Source: Zymoseptoria tritici IPO323 (taxonomy: Eukaryota > Ascomycota > Dothideomycetes > Mycosphaerellales > Mycosphaerellaceae). Taken from it: a DNA stretch of 64,000 nucleotides. The stretch is taken from positions 1,054,001 through 1,118,000 of the forward strand of contig NC_018216.1 in NCBI RefSeq assembly GCF_000219625.1, read 5' to 3'. A model generated the notes under the pieces. That model searched no databases and had not been told where the DNA came from. It saw only the letters and a list, made by a program, of their open reading frames with translations. Positions 30,581-41,380 of the stretch are shown piece after piece. The stretch's first letter is position 1, and each line of letters starts with the position of its first letter. Made by a program: the position numbers and the translations under genes.

Positions 30581-31759
30581 TGTCGGTGTTGGCTGAAGCG
30601 TTGCTGATTGAGATATGGTTGTTGTTGGCTGAGATATTGTTGATTGAGATGTTGTTGATCGAGTTGGAGCGTATGTGTATTGGAGATGCTTGATTTTGTT
30701 GCTGGTCTTGTTGCGATTATTCAATCAAACGGACGGATGACCAGCATCCTTATATATCTCTACCTCGACCATATCGTCGGAGCTCGACCTTGCTATGTCC
30801 CTCAAGGCAGCAAAATTCCCGACGACGACATTGACGTACAGCTGAGACGTGCATATCGTGGTAAAACCGAACTCCGAGGAAGGTCAGCCCATTGAAGGAT
30901 CGACGCTAAGCGAGGAGGCTTGGTATCCTCATCGTCAAGGTGACTCAGGCAGCGATTTTGGTCGAGTTGTGATTGGCGATGCACATGGCAATGGTCGCGT
31001 GGCTGTGCATGGTCGTTATCTGACTCACGTTCGGGTTGTATGTATTGCTGCTTTAGGAAGTTGTGGCTTCTCCTTGCGCTGGCGAGGATCGTCGCTGTGG
31101 TGAGTACCTTAACTTTGAGTGGCAGCAATTTCGACGTCCTTCTCGAAACGGTGCAAATCATGACTCAGAGATGAAGACCTTTTCTTTCCCTTCACGCGTC
31201 TCTGTACGTAAGAAGAGGTCCGGCTTGCGAAGGGTTGAGCAGAAGTTGTCGTTGAGAGCGAAAAAGTCGGGAGCAGAACCGTCGTTGCCGGCGTTGGACA
31301 TGGGTCGAACTCCGTAAATCTACCTGCCAACCAATCAACACCTTCGGCGTTCCGGTGTTGGACGCCGGCTATGATCTCCGTTACTTCCAGGTTGTCTCGC
31401 GGTCGAATGCCGAAGCTTACCTCACCTCACTTTCCACGGTCGAGGTGGAGAAAACGATGCTTTTCCTGCTGTTAAACACCGAGCAAGATGATCTCTTCGA
31501 CACCCATTCCTTCTGCTGTCCAATGGCCGTCTGAGGTACTTCCTACGCTTATCACGAAGGAGAATCACTACCCGATGACAAACTCGCATCGTCTTCTCTC
31601 TCCTCAGGCATCCGCATTTGACTCCACCGCCGAGCTCTGCCGCCTGTTCGAATGCTGGTTCTCGGGATGCATGCCAGCCAGCATTGGACCAAGGATATTG
31701 TTGCCTGATCGATTGAGTCGACGTCACCTTCTCTGTCCCTATCATCCCGCAAGAGTGAC
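30581..31759. other. Intergenic: promoters of the small-protein gene and the Zn2Cys6 gene
   Basis: About 1.2 kb. It contains the TATA element of the minus-strand gene near 30.75 kb. A 48-codon minus-strand frame starting near 31.3 kb has no support. No repeat seen. Confidence 0.45.
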
Positions 31760-34210
31760 ATGGACGGCAACATGGCAGTAACGGAACTGGATGCACACCT
31801 CATATCGGTCACGCCTTCCTATCGTCGCAATGGCAAGCTCTTCAGCTGCGAACCGGTATGAGGATTTGGCTTGCTTCCTGATCGAAAGACATCCTTCTGA
31901 CGCTGTGCGAACAGTGCCGACGCGGAAAGCTGCGTTGTGATCACAACAGCCCGGTCTGTGGACGATGTGCTCGCCGTAATAAGCCTGATCAATGCGTTTA
32001 CCATCCAGCGCCTTTAACGAAAGCGCGTACTTCCCCCACCATTGGACCGCGTCGGACCACCAGCTCGTCGGCCTCCTCGCCGAAACGCTCCCACGTCGAA
32101 CCTTATCCTACTGTATCCAGGCTCGAGCACTCGACTGATACGGGAGGGCATCGCGGAGAACGTCATTCCGCTGAACCTTCGTCCGAAGTTCTCTCCTCCC
32201 TAGGACAGCCATCAATGGTGCCATTGCCGCTGCAGCAGCGGATGATGTCAACATCAAACTCCTTATCAAATTCCCGAGCATCGTCGACATATGCTAGTAA
32301 CGAAAGTGCAATGTCTCATAGAGATACTCGGACAGGATTCCTTGGCCCGACCAGCTTTTCTGCAGTATATACCGAGAATCCAAGCATACTTGAGCCCCCG
32401 GCAGTTGATGAATCTCACCATCTGCCCGCGTTGTCGGCGGAGAAGATTCAACAGGGCGCAGAAGTACTATCGATGCTTCGAGATTTACCAATCTATCGGA
32501 AGTTCTGCGAGCGTTGGTTTGACGTCTCCGACGGTATCATGGTCAAACAGCCCATCTTCCAAGTATGGGCGGATGAGCTGTGGGATCAGTTCGGCCCGTT
32601 ACTGACAGAAGGTCGACCTGATCAACTTCGAGCGTTATCCGAGCAGGTGTGGCGCAACACCAGGCGACCAATGGAAGTAAACGGGAACATGTCCGCCCGT
32701 GATTGGGCTCGATCTTCGTCTGGACAGAACCTACGATGGGAAGTCGTTGGCTGCCTAATGACACTGGTCGGCCTCATCGCCTGCAGCCTCAGCAATTGGG
32801 ACGGTATCTTTGATCAAATCCGTGAGCGATACGTTGATCGGGCGACATTCTCCACCCGTATGCGAAAGGCGTCAGAGTTTTGCCTCTGCTTCTGCTACGA
32901 GAGTGAAGTACTTAACGACATCTATCTGTGTTTCATCTACGAAGATTTGGTCTTGGTGGAATTGGTCAAAGGCGACGCCCATTATGCATCGTGGCAACGC
33001 CTGGGAGAGGTATGCGATGCCGTCGTGGCCATGGGATTGCATCAAGGAAATTATCCTGACGCGAAAACACCTTTCTGGCTGGCGGAAATGCGTAAAAAGA
33101 TATTCACATCTGCGTACGGACACGACAAAGTCCTAGCGACCTTTTTTGGGCGTCCACCACGATTGTCTCATCGCTATTGCAAGATGGAACCGCCACTCGA
33201 TCTCTCGGACGAGCAGTTGCTCAGCGAAGGAGAGGAGCTCCGGCTCGCCATAGAGAACCTAGATGCGGACGGCTGGAACACCTCCGGGCACCTCCACAGG
33301 ATTACCTGGGGCCGAGTCTTGTTCTACCACAACCGCCTCCGAGAAGATATTCTCGAGATTGCGCTGGGTTCAGGAGAGGAGGACATTGTCTCACAAGTGG
33401 ACCGGGTGCGGGCCAAAATAGACCGCACCAACGACCCAATTCCCGACTTCATGAAAGTAACGCCCGAACGATTTTTCAACGCATCCATTCCCCTACGAGA
33501 GCATGCATTTCCCACAGGCTCGCAGGAGAAGGGCCCGCGACAGATAGACGTCGTTATCATGCTGTGCTTTCAGACGGGAATGGCGCATACCGAGTTTCTC
33601 CTGCAAAGAGCGTTGGTCTGTCGACTCAAGACGGACTCAAAGCAGCTCATACCCGTCTCACGTCGGATGCTGCAATTGACGCTCCTGGCCCATTCAAAGC
33701 GTGAACTTTTCCGCGACTTCCAGGCCGACCTCATTTACCTCGTAAGCCACTCCAAACTAACGCACCCTGTTCTGCGACCCACTAAAACTCATATCTCTTC
33801 AGCTCGCTCTCCACGGCCTCCCAGCAGCCGGCGTCCTCGCCGTCGAACTGCTCAAACAAGAACAAACAAAACAATACACGCCAGCCCTCCTACCTCGCTC
33901 CGAAACAGTCCAAGACCTCAGCGTCTTCATCTCTGCCCTCGCAGCTGTTGGGCCGGGTGAAGGCAACTTCTCGATTTGCGACCAAGGTCGCCGGGCGTTG
34001 AAGAAAGTCCTCGATCAGATCCTGTCGCCTACCATGACGGCGCCGCCAATGCCGATGCCGGATGGGTTGGCGGCGAGCGTGGATGAAGGTGGATGGGGTT
34101 TTCCGATTGGGAATGATGCGGACTTTCTGAGTTGGTTGGATAATGTGGAGTGGGATAAGAGGGATTGGGGCGAGCCGGCATTGGTGAACGGGGTTGTGAA
34201 TGGGCTATGA
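31760..34210 (+). CDS. Zn2Cys6 fungal-specific transcription factor
   Basis: Exons 31760-31855, 31915-33741 and 33803-34210 with introns of 59 and 61 nt, both phase 0; 776 aa. The zinc cluster is split by intron 1: SCEP|CRRGKLRCDHNSPVCGRC then ARRNKPDQC, spacing C-x2-C-x6-C-x6-C-x2-C-x8-C. The middle (about residues 210-420) is a fungal_trans domain (LPIYRKFCERWFDVSDG, SRLGEV-like WQRLGEVCDAVVAMGLHQG, FFGRPPRLSHRYC). It is a nuclear DNA-binding regulator; target genes cannot be told from the sequence. The start is the first ATG of an in-frame pair (MDGNM); an earlier start is not excluded. Confidence 0.85.
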
Positions 34211-34373
34211 ACGAAGAAGAGGCAATTACTGGAACGGAACATTCACTGACCTTGGACCGCCCAAATTATCATGAATCATACAACATAAGGCTGTACATAC
34301 CTTGCCTTCTGAGACCCCGACAGGGTGTACGCCAAACAGTATCTCGATCGCCCAACGACACCCTTTAGTCCAT

Positions 34374-35666
34374 TCAGACCGTCCTCGCACTATCCCGATG
34401 CTTCAAGCACGCAATTTCCAACTGCAAATCGCGACAATGCTGCCTCATCCCATCTCCAACTTGCTTCTCGCTCCTCAACGCCTCCTCGACCATTCGCAAT
34501 CGTCCCGAAAGACCTCCCATCTCCGTCTCCCCGACCAACAACGCCTCATGCTTGATCTCCATCTCCCTGCTCTGCACACCCACCAACTCCTTCAACCCTG
34601 CGACCTGAAGCTCCTGCGTCTGAAAACGCTCATGCATCGCCCACATCTCCGATCTGGCAATCTTCAACGCGACCTCCGACCCCTCAAGCTTCGCCCTTAA
34701 CTCCACGCGATACTTCTTCAACCACGGCGTCTTTCGCCCACAGCCGAACCAACGACTGCAGCTCTCATGCTCGCCTTTGACTTCCCTCAACTCCGCACTC
34801 ATACCGTTCAACGTGCGGATAGCACCGTCATAGGATTTCTCCAGGTTCGTCAGCTGAGATCGTAGCTTTGCGGTCTGATGTTCGCGAATGAGTAGCTCTT
34901 CCTGCGCGAGATGTAGTTGCTCGGTGGCGAGGGAGAGGTCTTGAGTCGTGGCTTCCAGGCAATCTGCCAGGCGTTCGCGAGAGGCGTGGAGTTGAGTGCG
35001 TTGGTGGAGGAGGTGGTGGAGGGATTGTTGGCGATTGAGGCGTTGGCGGGGATGGGGAGCGGCTGGGCTGGTGATGGCAAGCTGGTGCGAGATGGGTGGC
35101 TCGGAGTATCGGGCGAATGGAGGAGGGTTGTCGACTATAGCTGGGTGGTGGGAACTGAGGTATGTCTTCAACCCATTCTGGAGCGGCAATGATGGGATCA
35201 CGGAGGTGTCTTTGGAGTCTCGTTGATGGTTGGTAGCGTAGAGTATGGTGATGGTTTCTTCGGAGGTGGCGTCAATGAAGCTGGAGATGGTCGGTATCGG
35301 CGAGCGTGGATGGCCGTGCTGGTGAGTGGGAACAGGAGAGCGAGGATCGGAGTTGGTGTCTATCACACTGACGGTTTCGGTGGAGGAGTATCGATAGAGA
35401 GGTCTGCGGTCTGGACTGGGCGTATCGGAGTAGAAAGTTCTGCGGGCTGGGCTTGGTGCATTTGGCGGGTCCAGGCGAGAGAACGAATCTTGTTCTTGAG
35501 GAGAGTCATGTCGTTGTTGTGTAGCAGCGTAGTGGTTATCCAAGAATTGTTCGAAAGACAGGCGTCTGCCTTCGGGGATTTCTTCGAGCGTGGAGCGACG
35601 ATGGAACTTTGTCTGAAGCCGCCTCAGCGGATTCCTGTTTGGAAGCGTGAAGCAAGAGATGGCCAT
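34374..35666 (-). CDS. Coiled-coil protein of unknown function
   Basis: 430 aa, one exon. The N-terminal half (about 1-200) is disordered and rich in Ser, Pro, His and Arg (FYSDTPSPDRRPLYRYSS, SPVPTHQHGHPRSPIP). The C-terminal half (about 205-425) is Leu/Glu/Gln-rich and predicted coiled coil, e.g. QSLHHLLHQRTQLHASRERL and LEKSYDGAIRTLNGMSAELR. A CSRWFGCGRKTPWLKKY segment breaks the coil near residue 305. No signal peptide or membrane segment. The 3' end is 163 bp from the converging Zn2Cys6 gene. I do not recognise the family. Confidence 0.7.
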   Translation of the reverse strand: MAISCFTLPNRNPLRRLQTKFHRRSTLEEIPEGRRLSFEQFLDNHYAATQQRHDSPQEQDSFSRLDPPNAPSPARRTFYSDTPSPDRRPLYRYSSTETVSVIDTNSDPRSPVPTHQHGHPRSPIPTISSFIDATSEETITILYATNHQRDSKDTSVIPSLPLQNGLKTYLSSHHPAIVDNPPPFARYSEPPISHQLAITSPAAPHPRQRLNRQQSLHHLLHQRTQLHASRERLADCLEATTQDLSLATEQLHLAQEELLIREHQTAKLRSQLTNLEKSYDGAIRTLNGMSAELREVKGEHESCSRWFGCGRKTPWLKKYRVELRAKLEGSEVALKIARSEMWAMHERFQTQELQVAGLKELVGVQSREMEIKHEALLVGETEMGGLSGRLRMVEEALRSEKQVGDGMRQHCRDLQLEIACLKHRDSARTV

Positions 35667-36431
35667 GGTGAGATTTGTGGTTGAATGGACCGATGGTAGG
35701 GAAGTCGATCGTTAAGTATTGCTGCAGATGTTTCGACTGCTAAGTCTGCCGACCGATGAGGAGGAGTTGTTTGCGCTGTATAGTAAGACTTGCATAGCCC
35801 TTCTTCGGCGTGAGACATGCATTCTGCGGTGTGTTGCTACTGTAAGTCGCGAAAGCCGGGGACCAAGACACAAGCCCAGTCTGAGACATTGAGACGTCCA
35901 GCTTTCATCTTCGTGAGTCCTGGAGTATCATTTCTCCTCAGTTGAGACATCGTTGAAGACCAGAACCTCACGGGCATGCGAGGGCACGCGACTCTCCACG
36001 ATGGCAGCATCTGAGAATGACAATAAATCTAGCGAGTGGCTTCATGCGTGCTCGTTCAAAGATCCGTGACAAGCAATGTCGAATGACGCCGTCGGTACTG
36101 TGAAGAAGCAGAATCCGGATTTCACGAGCCGGCCTAATAGGCACACTCGTCGTGAGAAGCAATGTTGAACGATGTCGTTGGTACCATGAGCGTAGCGAGA
36201 GGCGAAATCAGGATTCACGAGCCAGTGTCTGACAGTTTTCCCAGGAGTGAATGCACGCTTCAGCAGCCTGCCGTCTTGGCTTTGACACTGCATAAAGCAC
36301 TTGTATTCTGCGCTTTTCAGCCTTCATCCTTCAACCAACATCAGCGGACACCAAGAGTACTACGACTCAGACAACATCACTCGCAACTCCGCAATCACTC
36401 TTCAACAATCCCGACTCCTTCCAGAGTCATC
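35667..36431. other. Intergenic with an approximately 80-bp duplicated segment
   Basis: 765 bp without a convincing gene. An imperfect tandem duplication at 36068-36227 is listed separately. The 3' part is probably the CAACA-rich leader of the ORF at 36432. Confidence 0.5.
36068..36227. repeat. Imperfect tandem duplication, two copies of about 75 bp
   Basis: GACAAGCAATGTCGAATGAC...ATTTCACGAGCC (36068-36143) and GAGAAGCAATGTTGAACGAT...GATTCACGAGCC (36154-36227) align along their length with substitutions and small indels. Confidence 0.55.
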
Positions 36432-36604
36432 ATGGGCTACTTCGACGACAACTTCGAGGAGATCTGCCAGGACGCGCTGGAGGAGGAGCAAGTGCAGGAG
36501 CCGAGGAAGAGGCGGCACAGGAAGCAGAGGCTGCAGAAGAAGCGCAGGAGGCAGAGGCAGAGGCGACGGCCGAGGCGGAAGGCGACTCGGAGGACGGAAA
36601 GTAG
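36432..36604 (+). pseudogene. Small acidic protein gene with an apparent frame change
   Basis: The ATG at 36432 (tcatcATGG) opens MGYFDDNFEEICQDALEEEQ, a plausible acidic start. In the same frame the sequence then turns into an implausible Arg/Lys-rich run. Reading two bases later from about 36497 gives instead an acidic Ala/Glu tail (AEEEAAQEAEAAEEAQEAEA, ending GDSEDGK) and stops at TAG 36602-36604. The combined product would be about 57 residues. I read this as one acidic protein with a one-base error or mutation near 36493-36500, or less likely as a short basic protein. No family recognised. Confidence 0.4.
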
Positions 36605-36711
36605 GCATGTGATCCGAAGCCTGAAAGGTACTGCCGCTACGATACTGTCGTCGTGAGATCTGGAGCTAACAACGTATCAGGTCGATAGAACGCGCTTTGA
36701 AATCCTCCGAA

Positions 36712-38295
36712 TCAGAACGCCTTCTTCACCCATCCATGGTCGACCACAATTGGCTTGCAAGCGTGCGCACGCCTGATCTGGTTGAGTTTCTGCTCCGTAG
36801 CAACAACGCCCTCCTCGAGCTCTAGCCATATTTCTGCTCTGCGCCGATCGACTCCCGAGACATCGACTTCAGCATTCTGTGCCTTGAGTAGCTCAAATGG
36901 ATTAAAGCTTTTAAAGTAGTTTTGCACAACTTCTCTTCGGTCCCGCGGCATCGATTGTAATGGTAAGGATTTCAATCCAGGTATTGAAGGCAGCCACCCT
37001 TGCCGGCAATTCAGAAACGACAGATTCTTCCAGTTGCTGATGAATATGCTTGAGGCGGATGACTGCCTGTTCCACGAATCGGCAGAAGATTCGGGCCGCG
37101 GATGCATGGAATGTCTATCCGCATGAACTGCGAAAGCAGGTATCCACTCCGCACAACCTTCCAGATCAAGCCACTGCAGACAAAGAAGATTGCAACTGAG
37201 CTGTCGGAGTATTGATGCCGGTTCGTCTAGGTCTTGGTCAAGGCCAGAATAGAAATGGGAGCCTCCTGCTCTGACATCAGGGCTATGCTGGCTGGACACA
37301 GTGGCAGTGGCCAAGTTGGGTGTGAGCGTGGGACGTGGCCAAAACGCAAGTGACAGGTGAGTCAGAGCTGGAGTCTGTTTGGACAGAGATAGCAGGTCGC
37401 GCCATGAGGCTCCGGTGGGCGGGTGAGATAAAGACAAGTGCGTGAGCTGAGCAAAGCGCGAGATATATAGACTTCGGGTCAGCGCTGATTCGAGACTATC
37501 GTCCTGGTCCCAAGAGTCCAGCACGGTGTCTTCAGATGATTTTGTTTGAGTCTTCGGCGGTAAGGTCTTCGAAAACTTCGCAAGACGTGACACGGTCAAA
37601 TTGCTGTGTCCAACCAGACCAGCAAGATCGAGTTGTGTCACCGCTTCATCGCCGCCCAACATAGATTCAAGCACGGAAATGCTGATGGCAGGACCGTAAT
37701 AGCCGATGTAACTCAGTAATCGTGTTCGAAGTCGTAAAGGTAGTTCGGCGGCAAGGGCGGGGAGGTCATCCTCATCGAAAAGATCCCAGTGCTCGGCAGC
37801 GGTCTTCAAGGCCAAGTGTAGAAGGCTGGGAGACTGTTCAAACGGATTCGGATCGTGTTCGATGCCTAACAAGTAAGCGAACCTCAACAGCTGGGCCGGT
37901 CTGCTGCGGTCATCGTCAGTCAAACTCGATGTCCCATTTCTTCTGCGTCTTCCGCGCAGAGCCATGATCGGGGTCCATGCTGGTCTCCTCAACCAGCTGC
38001 TGGGCGGCGCAGGACCAGGTGTGCGATTTGGTATTCTTGTTCGAATACCACGCTTGGGTTTTGGAGGGGCAGATTCCGGCACTCCCAGGATAGTATTCAG
38101 CGTAGGCGGAACGGACCTTTGATTCACATTCTCTGCCAGCTCACGTTTCCTCCGCGCAGCATCCTTCCCTTCGATCTTCCTCAACTCGCCGAGCCTTTCG
38201 TTGACCGTGGGCTTGCCATCGTTGCCATCAGTCGATGGCTTGCCACTGGAAGCGCCTTGAAGCTGTTTAAAGTTGAAGGAGCGCTTCTTTGGCAT
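36712..38295 (-). CDS. Conserved hypothetical leucine-rich protein
   Basis: 527 aa, one exon. The N-terminus is basic and disordered (MPKKRSFNFKQLQGASSGKP, NERLGELRKIEGKDAARRKR). The middle and end have spaced Leu-rich segments of LRR type: AVTQLDLAGLVGHSNL, RFAQLTHLSLSHPPTG, TPALTHLSLAFWPRP, NLLCLQWLDLEGCAEW and NWKNLSFLNCRQGWLPS. No signal peptide or membrane segment. It probably serves as a nuclear or cytoplasmic binding scaffold, judged only from composition. Function unknown. Confidence 0.7.
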   Translation of the reverse strand: MPKKRSFNFKQLQGASSGKPSTDGNDGKPTVNERLGELRKIEGKDAARRKRELAENVNQRSVPPTLNTILGVPESAPPKPKRGIRTRIPNRTPGPAPPSSWLRRPAWTPIMALRGRRRRNGTSSLTDDDRSRPAQLLRFAYLLGIEHDPNPFEQSPSLLHLALKTAAEHWDLFDEDDLPALAAELPLRLRTRLLSYIGYYGPAISISVLESMLGGDEAVTQLDLAGLVGHSNLTVSRLAKFSKTLPPKTQTKSSEDTVLDSWDQDDSLESALTRSLYISRFAQLTHLSLSHPPTGASWRDLLSLSKQTPALTHLSLAFWPRPTLTPNLATATVSSQHSPDVRAGGSHFYSGLDQDLDEPASILRQLSCNLLCLQWLDLEGCAEWIPAFAVHADRHSMHPRPESSADSWNRQSSASSIFISNWKNLSFLNCRQGWLPSIPGLKSLPLQSMPRDRREVVQNYFKSFNPFELLKAQNAEVDVSGVDRRRAEIWLELEEGVVATEQKLNQIRRAHACKPIVVDHGWVKKAF

Positions 38296-38605
38296 ATGCG
38301 CTCGGGTATGGTCAAGAGATCACCAGAATCCAGCGTGAAGCAGGCCAGATATATGTTTCCGGATAGCCAGAATCCGAAGAATGTGAGTCAGTGTGATGTT
38401 CGAGGTTCGAGCTGGAAGTGAGTAACGCATGGCGATGAGGTCAGAAGTGAACCACCTCGACGCGAGGCGCAACTGTTGCCAAGGAAGTTACAGTCGGGAG
38501 TGAGCATCGGTGCTGCTTTGTCTAGCATCATCACTCTCCATCGCCATGTAGACCTTCCTCTTCGCAGATTCAGCGATCTCAGAGCAACAAAAAATCCAGC
38601 ACGAA
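38296..38605. other. Intergenic between two divergent genes
   Basis: 310 bp forming the two promoters. Nothing specific recognised. Confidence 0.45.
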
Positions 38606-39193
38606 ATGGCTCCGATAACTCTGCGCCCACCAACGTTCTCGTCCGCTTCACAACCGGCGACGTTCCAACCCCCGACGATCCCGTGGCTCGCAGAGACATG
38701 GCACGTAACTCATTCCACGCTGCCATTGTGGAAGGACAAGAAGAACGTTCGCATTCAATACACGCCACTGGAGCCGTCTTTGCCTTCCGTCGCAAAGGAT
38801 CAAACCGACCGAATCGATGATCTTGTCACATATCAAAAAGCAAATTCGGACAAGGTCAATGAGATCCGAGGTGTTGACAAGGCCGCCAATACCGACAGCA
38901 GAGGCGAATGGGACTGGAGAGGAAAGGGCTGGCTCATGATTGCGAGCAGTCACTGGGAGATTCTGGGATGGGGCGAGGAAGAGGGCACCAGCAACAAATG
39001 GATGGCCACCGTGTTTGCGAAGACAATGTTCACACCGGCGGGTATGGATATTTACTCCCAGGCTAGGACGGGTGTCAAGCCCGAGACTCTTGCTGCCATC
39101 AAGGAAGCCTTGGCCAAAGTCGACGATGCGAGTGTGAAGAAGATGGCGGGAGAGGTGTTCGAGATTAAGAGCGACGAGAGTCGCAAAGATTGA
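38606..39193 (+). CDS. Conserved ascomycete hypothetical protein, 195 aa
   Basis: One exon; start in CACGAAATGGCT. Segments HVTHSTLPLWKDKKNVRIQY, DDLVTYQ, WDWRGKGWLMIASSHWEILG and MFTPAGMDIYSQARTG have the look of a lipocalin-like beta-barrel protein seen in many ascomycetes, recalled from general knowledge without a family name. No signal peptide or membrane segment, so probably cytosolic. Function unknown. Confidence 0.72.
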   Translation: MAPITLRPPTFSSASQPATFQPPTIPWLAETWHVTHSTLPLWKDKKNVRIQYTPLEPSLPSVAKDQTDRIDDLVTYQKANSDKVNEIRGVDKAANTDSRGEWDWRGKGWLMIASSHWEILGWGEEEGTSNKWMATVFAKTMFTPAGMDIYSQARTGVKPETLAAIKEALAKVDDASVKKMAGEVFEIKSDESRKD

Positions 39194-39567
39194 TGTGATA
39201 GGGAGGGACGATGAGGATGTCGCGTGAATAGATTCTTAATATCCCAGTAAGGCACTTTTAATGGCCGTCAACTTGGACGAAACCTGCCGTATTGCTCAGA
39301 TCGCAGAGCTCATATCTGCTCCCTTCGTGCTGTCTTAATTTGTCGGAGAATTGATAGAGTTCGCGTCCCTCGGGACGAGCCATTAGTGGGGCATCTATAG
39401 ATTCCAGAATGTACTGAGCCTCATGGCGACTGCCCTGCTTCCCAGAACACACAACACGTTCATTCACTCTGACTTCGCTGTGCTCGAGAAACTCAGTGAA
39501 GCGCATCTTCGGGACCAACAGAATACGAAGCTTGAAGAGTCCGTCAGACCAAGATCACTCCACAGCG
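39194..39567. other. Intergenic and leader of the Cdc37 gene
   Basis: 374 bp. An in-frame ATG lies 72 bases before the chosen Cdc37 start. No repeat or other gene. Confidence 0.45.
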
Positions 39568-41112
39568 ATGCCGGTCGACTACAGCAAATGGGATGCCCTC
39601 GAGCTCTCCGACGACAGTGATATCGAGGTTCATCCAAATGTCGACAAGAAATCCTTCATCCGTGCGAAACAAAATCAGATCCACCAGCAGCGAATCGATC
39701 GCAAACACCGCATCACAACTCTTGGCTACGAACGCATCATTAACGATGGTCTCCTATCACGGATCGACAGACTGCTGAAGGCGTTGGAGAATCACAGGTC
39801 AGAGATCGAGGGCAAGAAAGGTGCTTCGGATATTGACGAGGTTGTGTTCGACTGCTTGATGGACGTGACGAGCGATGGAAGCTTAGGATCCGACACACCC
39901 CCTACTCCACCAAAAGGCGTGCACGCGGGACAAGAGCAACCGAGCTACAGCAAGATGATGGGAGCGTTGGTGGATCAGGTCCGAGGAGAGGTCGACAAGA
40001 CAAAAGCCGAGGGACCTGCACGATACACGGCTTTCATTCGGGAGGTTGCAAAGCATGACAAGAAGGTTCAGGACCTGCAAGTGAACCTGCTCGCGGAGGT
40101 GGCACGCTTGGAGAAAGAGGAGAGTGGGAAGATCACTAGCGAGTCAATACACGAGGGATTCAACAGCTCACATGTTGCGAAACAAGCTCCAGCACCAGCC
40201 GCTGTGAAAACCACAACACCGGAACTGCTCAACAAACCGACCGTGCAACAAATTGGAGGTCCAGGCGCCGGTTACCAAGCAGACATCGAGGAAGGATCCG
40301 TCAATCAAGCTCCTGGTGAAGACGACGACGATCCTGTTGCGTCCGCGACAGCCAAGCAGTTTGGCAGGATTGCATACGGAGACTACAGAGCATCACTGCA
40401 ATTTATCAGTGCCCACCCAGAAATTCTTGCCGAAAAAGAGACCGATGGTCTTTTGGTGGAAGCTTTCAATGCTCAATCCAACGCCAAGGGTAAGAAGGAC
40501 GAAGACTATGCAAGGCAATGTGTGCACCAGGCTTTGCTGCTGCAGTATTGTCGACAATTAGGCAAGGACGGAGTGGGCCTCTTCTTCCAACGTGTTCAAA
40601 CTCAAAATCACCAGGCTCGGAAGCTCTTCCTGGACGATGTGAACTCAACATACGCTCGCATCCGCACCAGAACCGCGGAGCTCGCCAAGGAGGCCGAACA
40701 AGAAGGCGAGAAAGAACTCATACAACTTCACGCGGTCGACCCTAACACCAAGATCAACATCGTAACGCCTCCGCCCATGGACAAATGTCAAGACGATGAC
40801 GAGAGGGCCAGTCGTGAAATCTTCGATACTTTCTCACCAGGTCTCCAGCGCGCATTGGAGAGTGGAAGCTTAGACAAAGTCAATGAGGTATTGGCAAAGA
40901 TGAGCGTGGATGAGGCAGAACAGATCGTGGAGCAGCTGGGTAATGGAGGCATGTTGAGCTTGGAGGAAGGCGTCATCGATGCCACGACAGACGAGGGCAA
41001 GCGAACGGTGGAGGAGATTGAGCGAAGTCATCGTATGCCCGGCGAAGCTACGGAGGCAACTCAACAAGGTGGACGGGTGGTGGAGGAGATTGACGACCCG
41101 GGAATGGACTAA
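39568..41112 (+). CDS. cdc37: Hsp90 co-chaperone Cdc37
   Basis: 514 aa, one exon. It brings protein kinase clients to Hsp90 in the cytosol. The start at 39568 gives the family N-terminus MPVDYSKWDALELSDDSD, with Ser14 and Ser17 in acidic CK2 contexts, the same numbers as the yeast sites. The N-terminal kinase-binding region is helical (KQNQIHQQRIDRKHRI). The central Hsp90-binding domain holds QFGRIAYGDYRASLQFISAH, EAFNAQSNAKGKKDEDYARQ and GKDGVGLFFQRVQ; a helical C-terminal domain follows. Longer than yeast Cdc37 (506 aa) by only a few residues. Confidence 0.95.
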   Translation: MPVDYSKWDALELSDDSDIEVHPNVDKKSFIRAKQNQIHQQRIDRKHRITTLGYERIINDGLLSRIDRLLKALENHRSEIEGKKGASDIDEVVFDCLMDVTSDGSLGSDTPPTPPKGVHAGQEQPSYSKMMGALVDQVRGEVDKTKAEGPARYTAFIREVAKHDKKVQDLQVNLLAEVARLEKEESGKITSESIHEGFNSSHVAKQAPAPAAVKTTTPELLNKPTVQQIGGPGAGYQADIEEGSVNQAPGEDDDDPVASATAKQFGRIAYGDYRASLQFISAHPEILAEKETDGLLVEAFNAQSNAKGKKDEDYARQCVHQALLLQYCRQLGKDGVGLFFQRVQTQNHQARKLFLDDVNSTYARIRTRTAELAKEAEQEGEKELIQLHAVDPNTKINIVTPPPMDKCQDDDERASREIFDTFSPGLQRALESGSLDKVNEVLAKMSVDEAEQIVEQLGNGGMLSLEEGVIDATTDEGKRTVEEIERSHRMPGEATEATQQGGRVVEEIDDPGMD

Positions 41113-41380
41113 TATGCCTCGATCAGTAGTCTGGTCGTATAGCATACACGAATCCCGCAATCGTACCGAGTTCGAAGCAGTCTTGTACAGGGTGATACTC
41201 TCTTCAAGCTCTGTACCTGGTAACACCTTGCCTCACAATTTCGCCTACCATGGTAAGTGAATACACTCGAGCCGTCGGATCATCGGGCCGAACCAGACCC
41301 ACCCTCCTCCTCAAAAGAATCATGTACTCCAAATCCGGGCTTCCTACCATTGCACATTCTCCAACATTAATATTTCCAGC

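Noticed and set aside
31109..31330. A minus-strand small gene near 31.1-31.3 kb (MSNAGNDGSAPDFF... or MAGRFTEFDPC...).
   Set aside because: No clear intron, promoter or family support; two overlapping frames are equally plausible.
36301..36612. The third frame over 36301-36612 (Arg/Gly-rich) as a protein.
   Set aside because: It is a by-product of the GAG/AGG-rich sequence of the acidic ORF.
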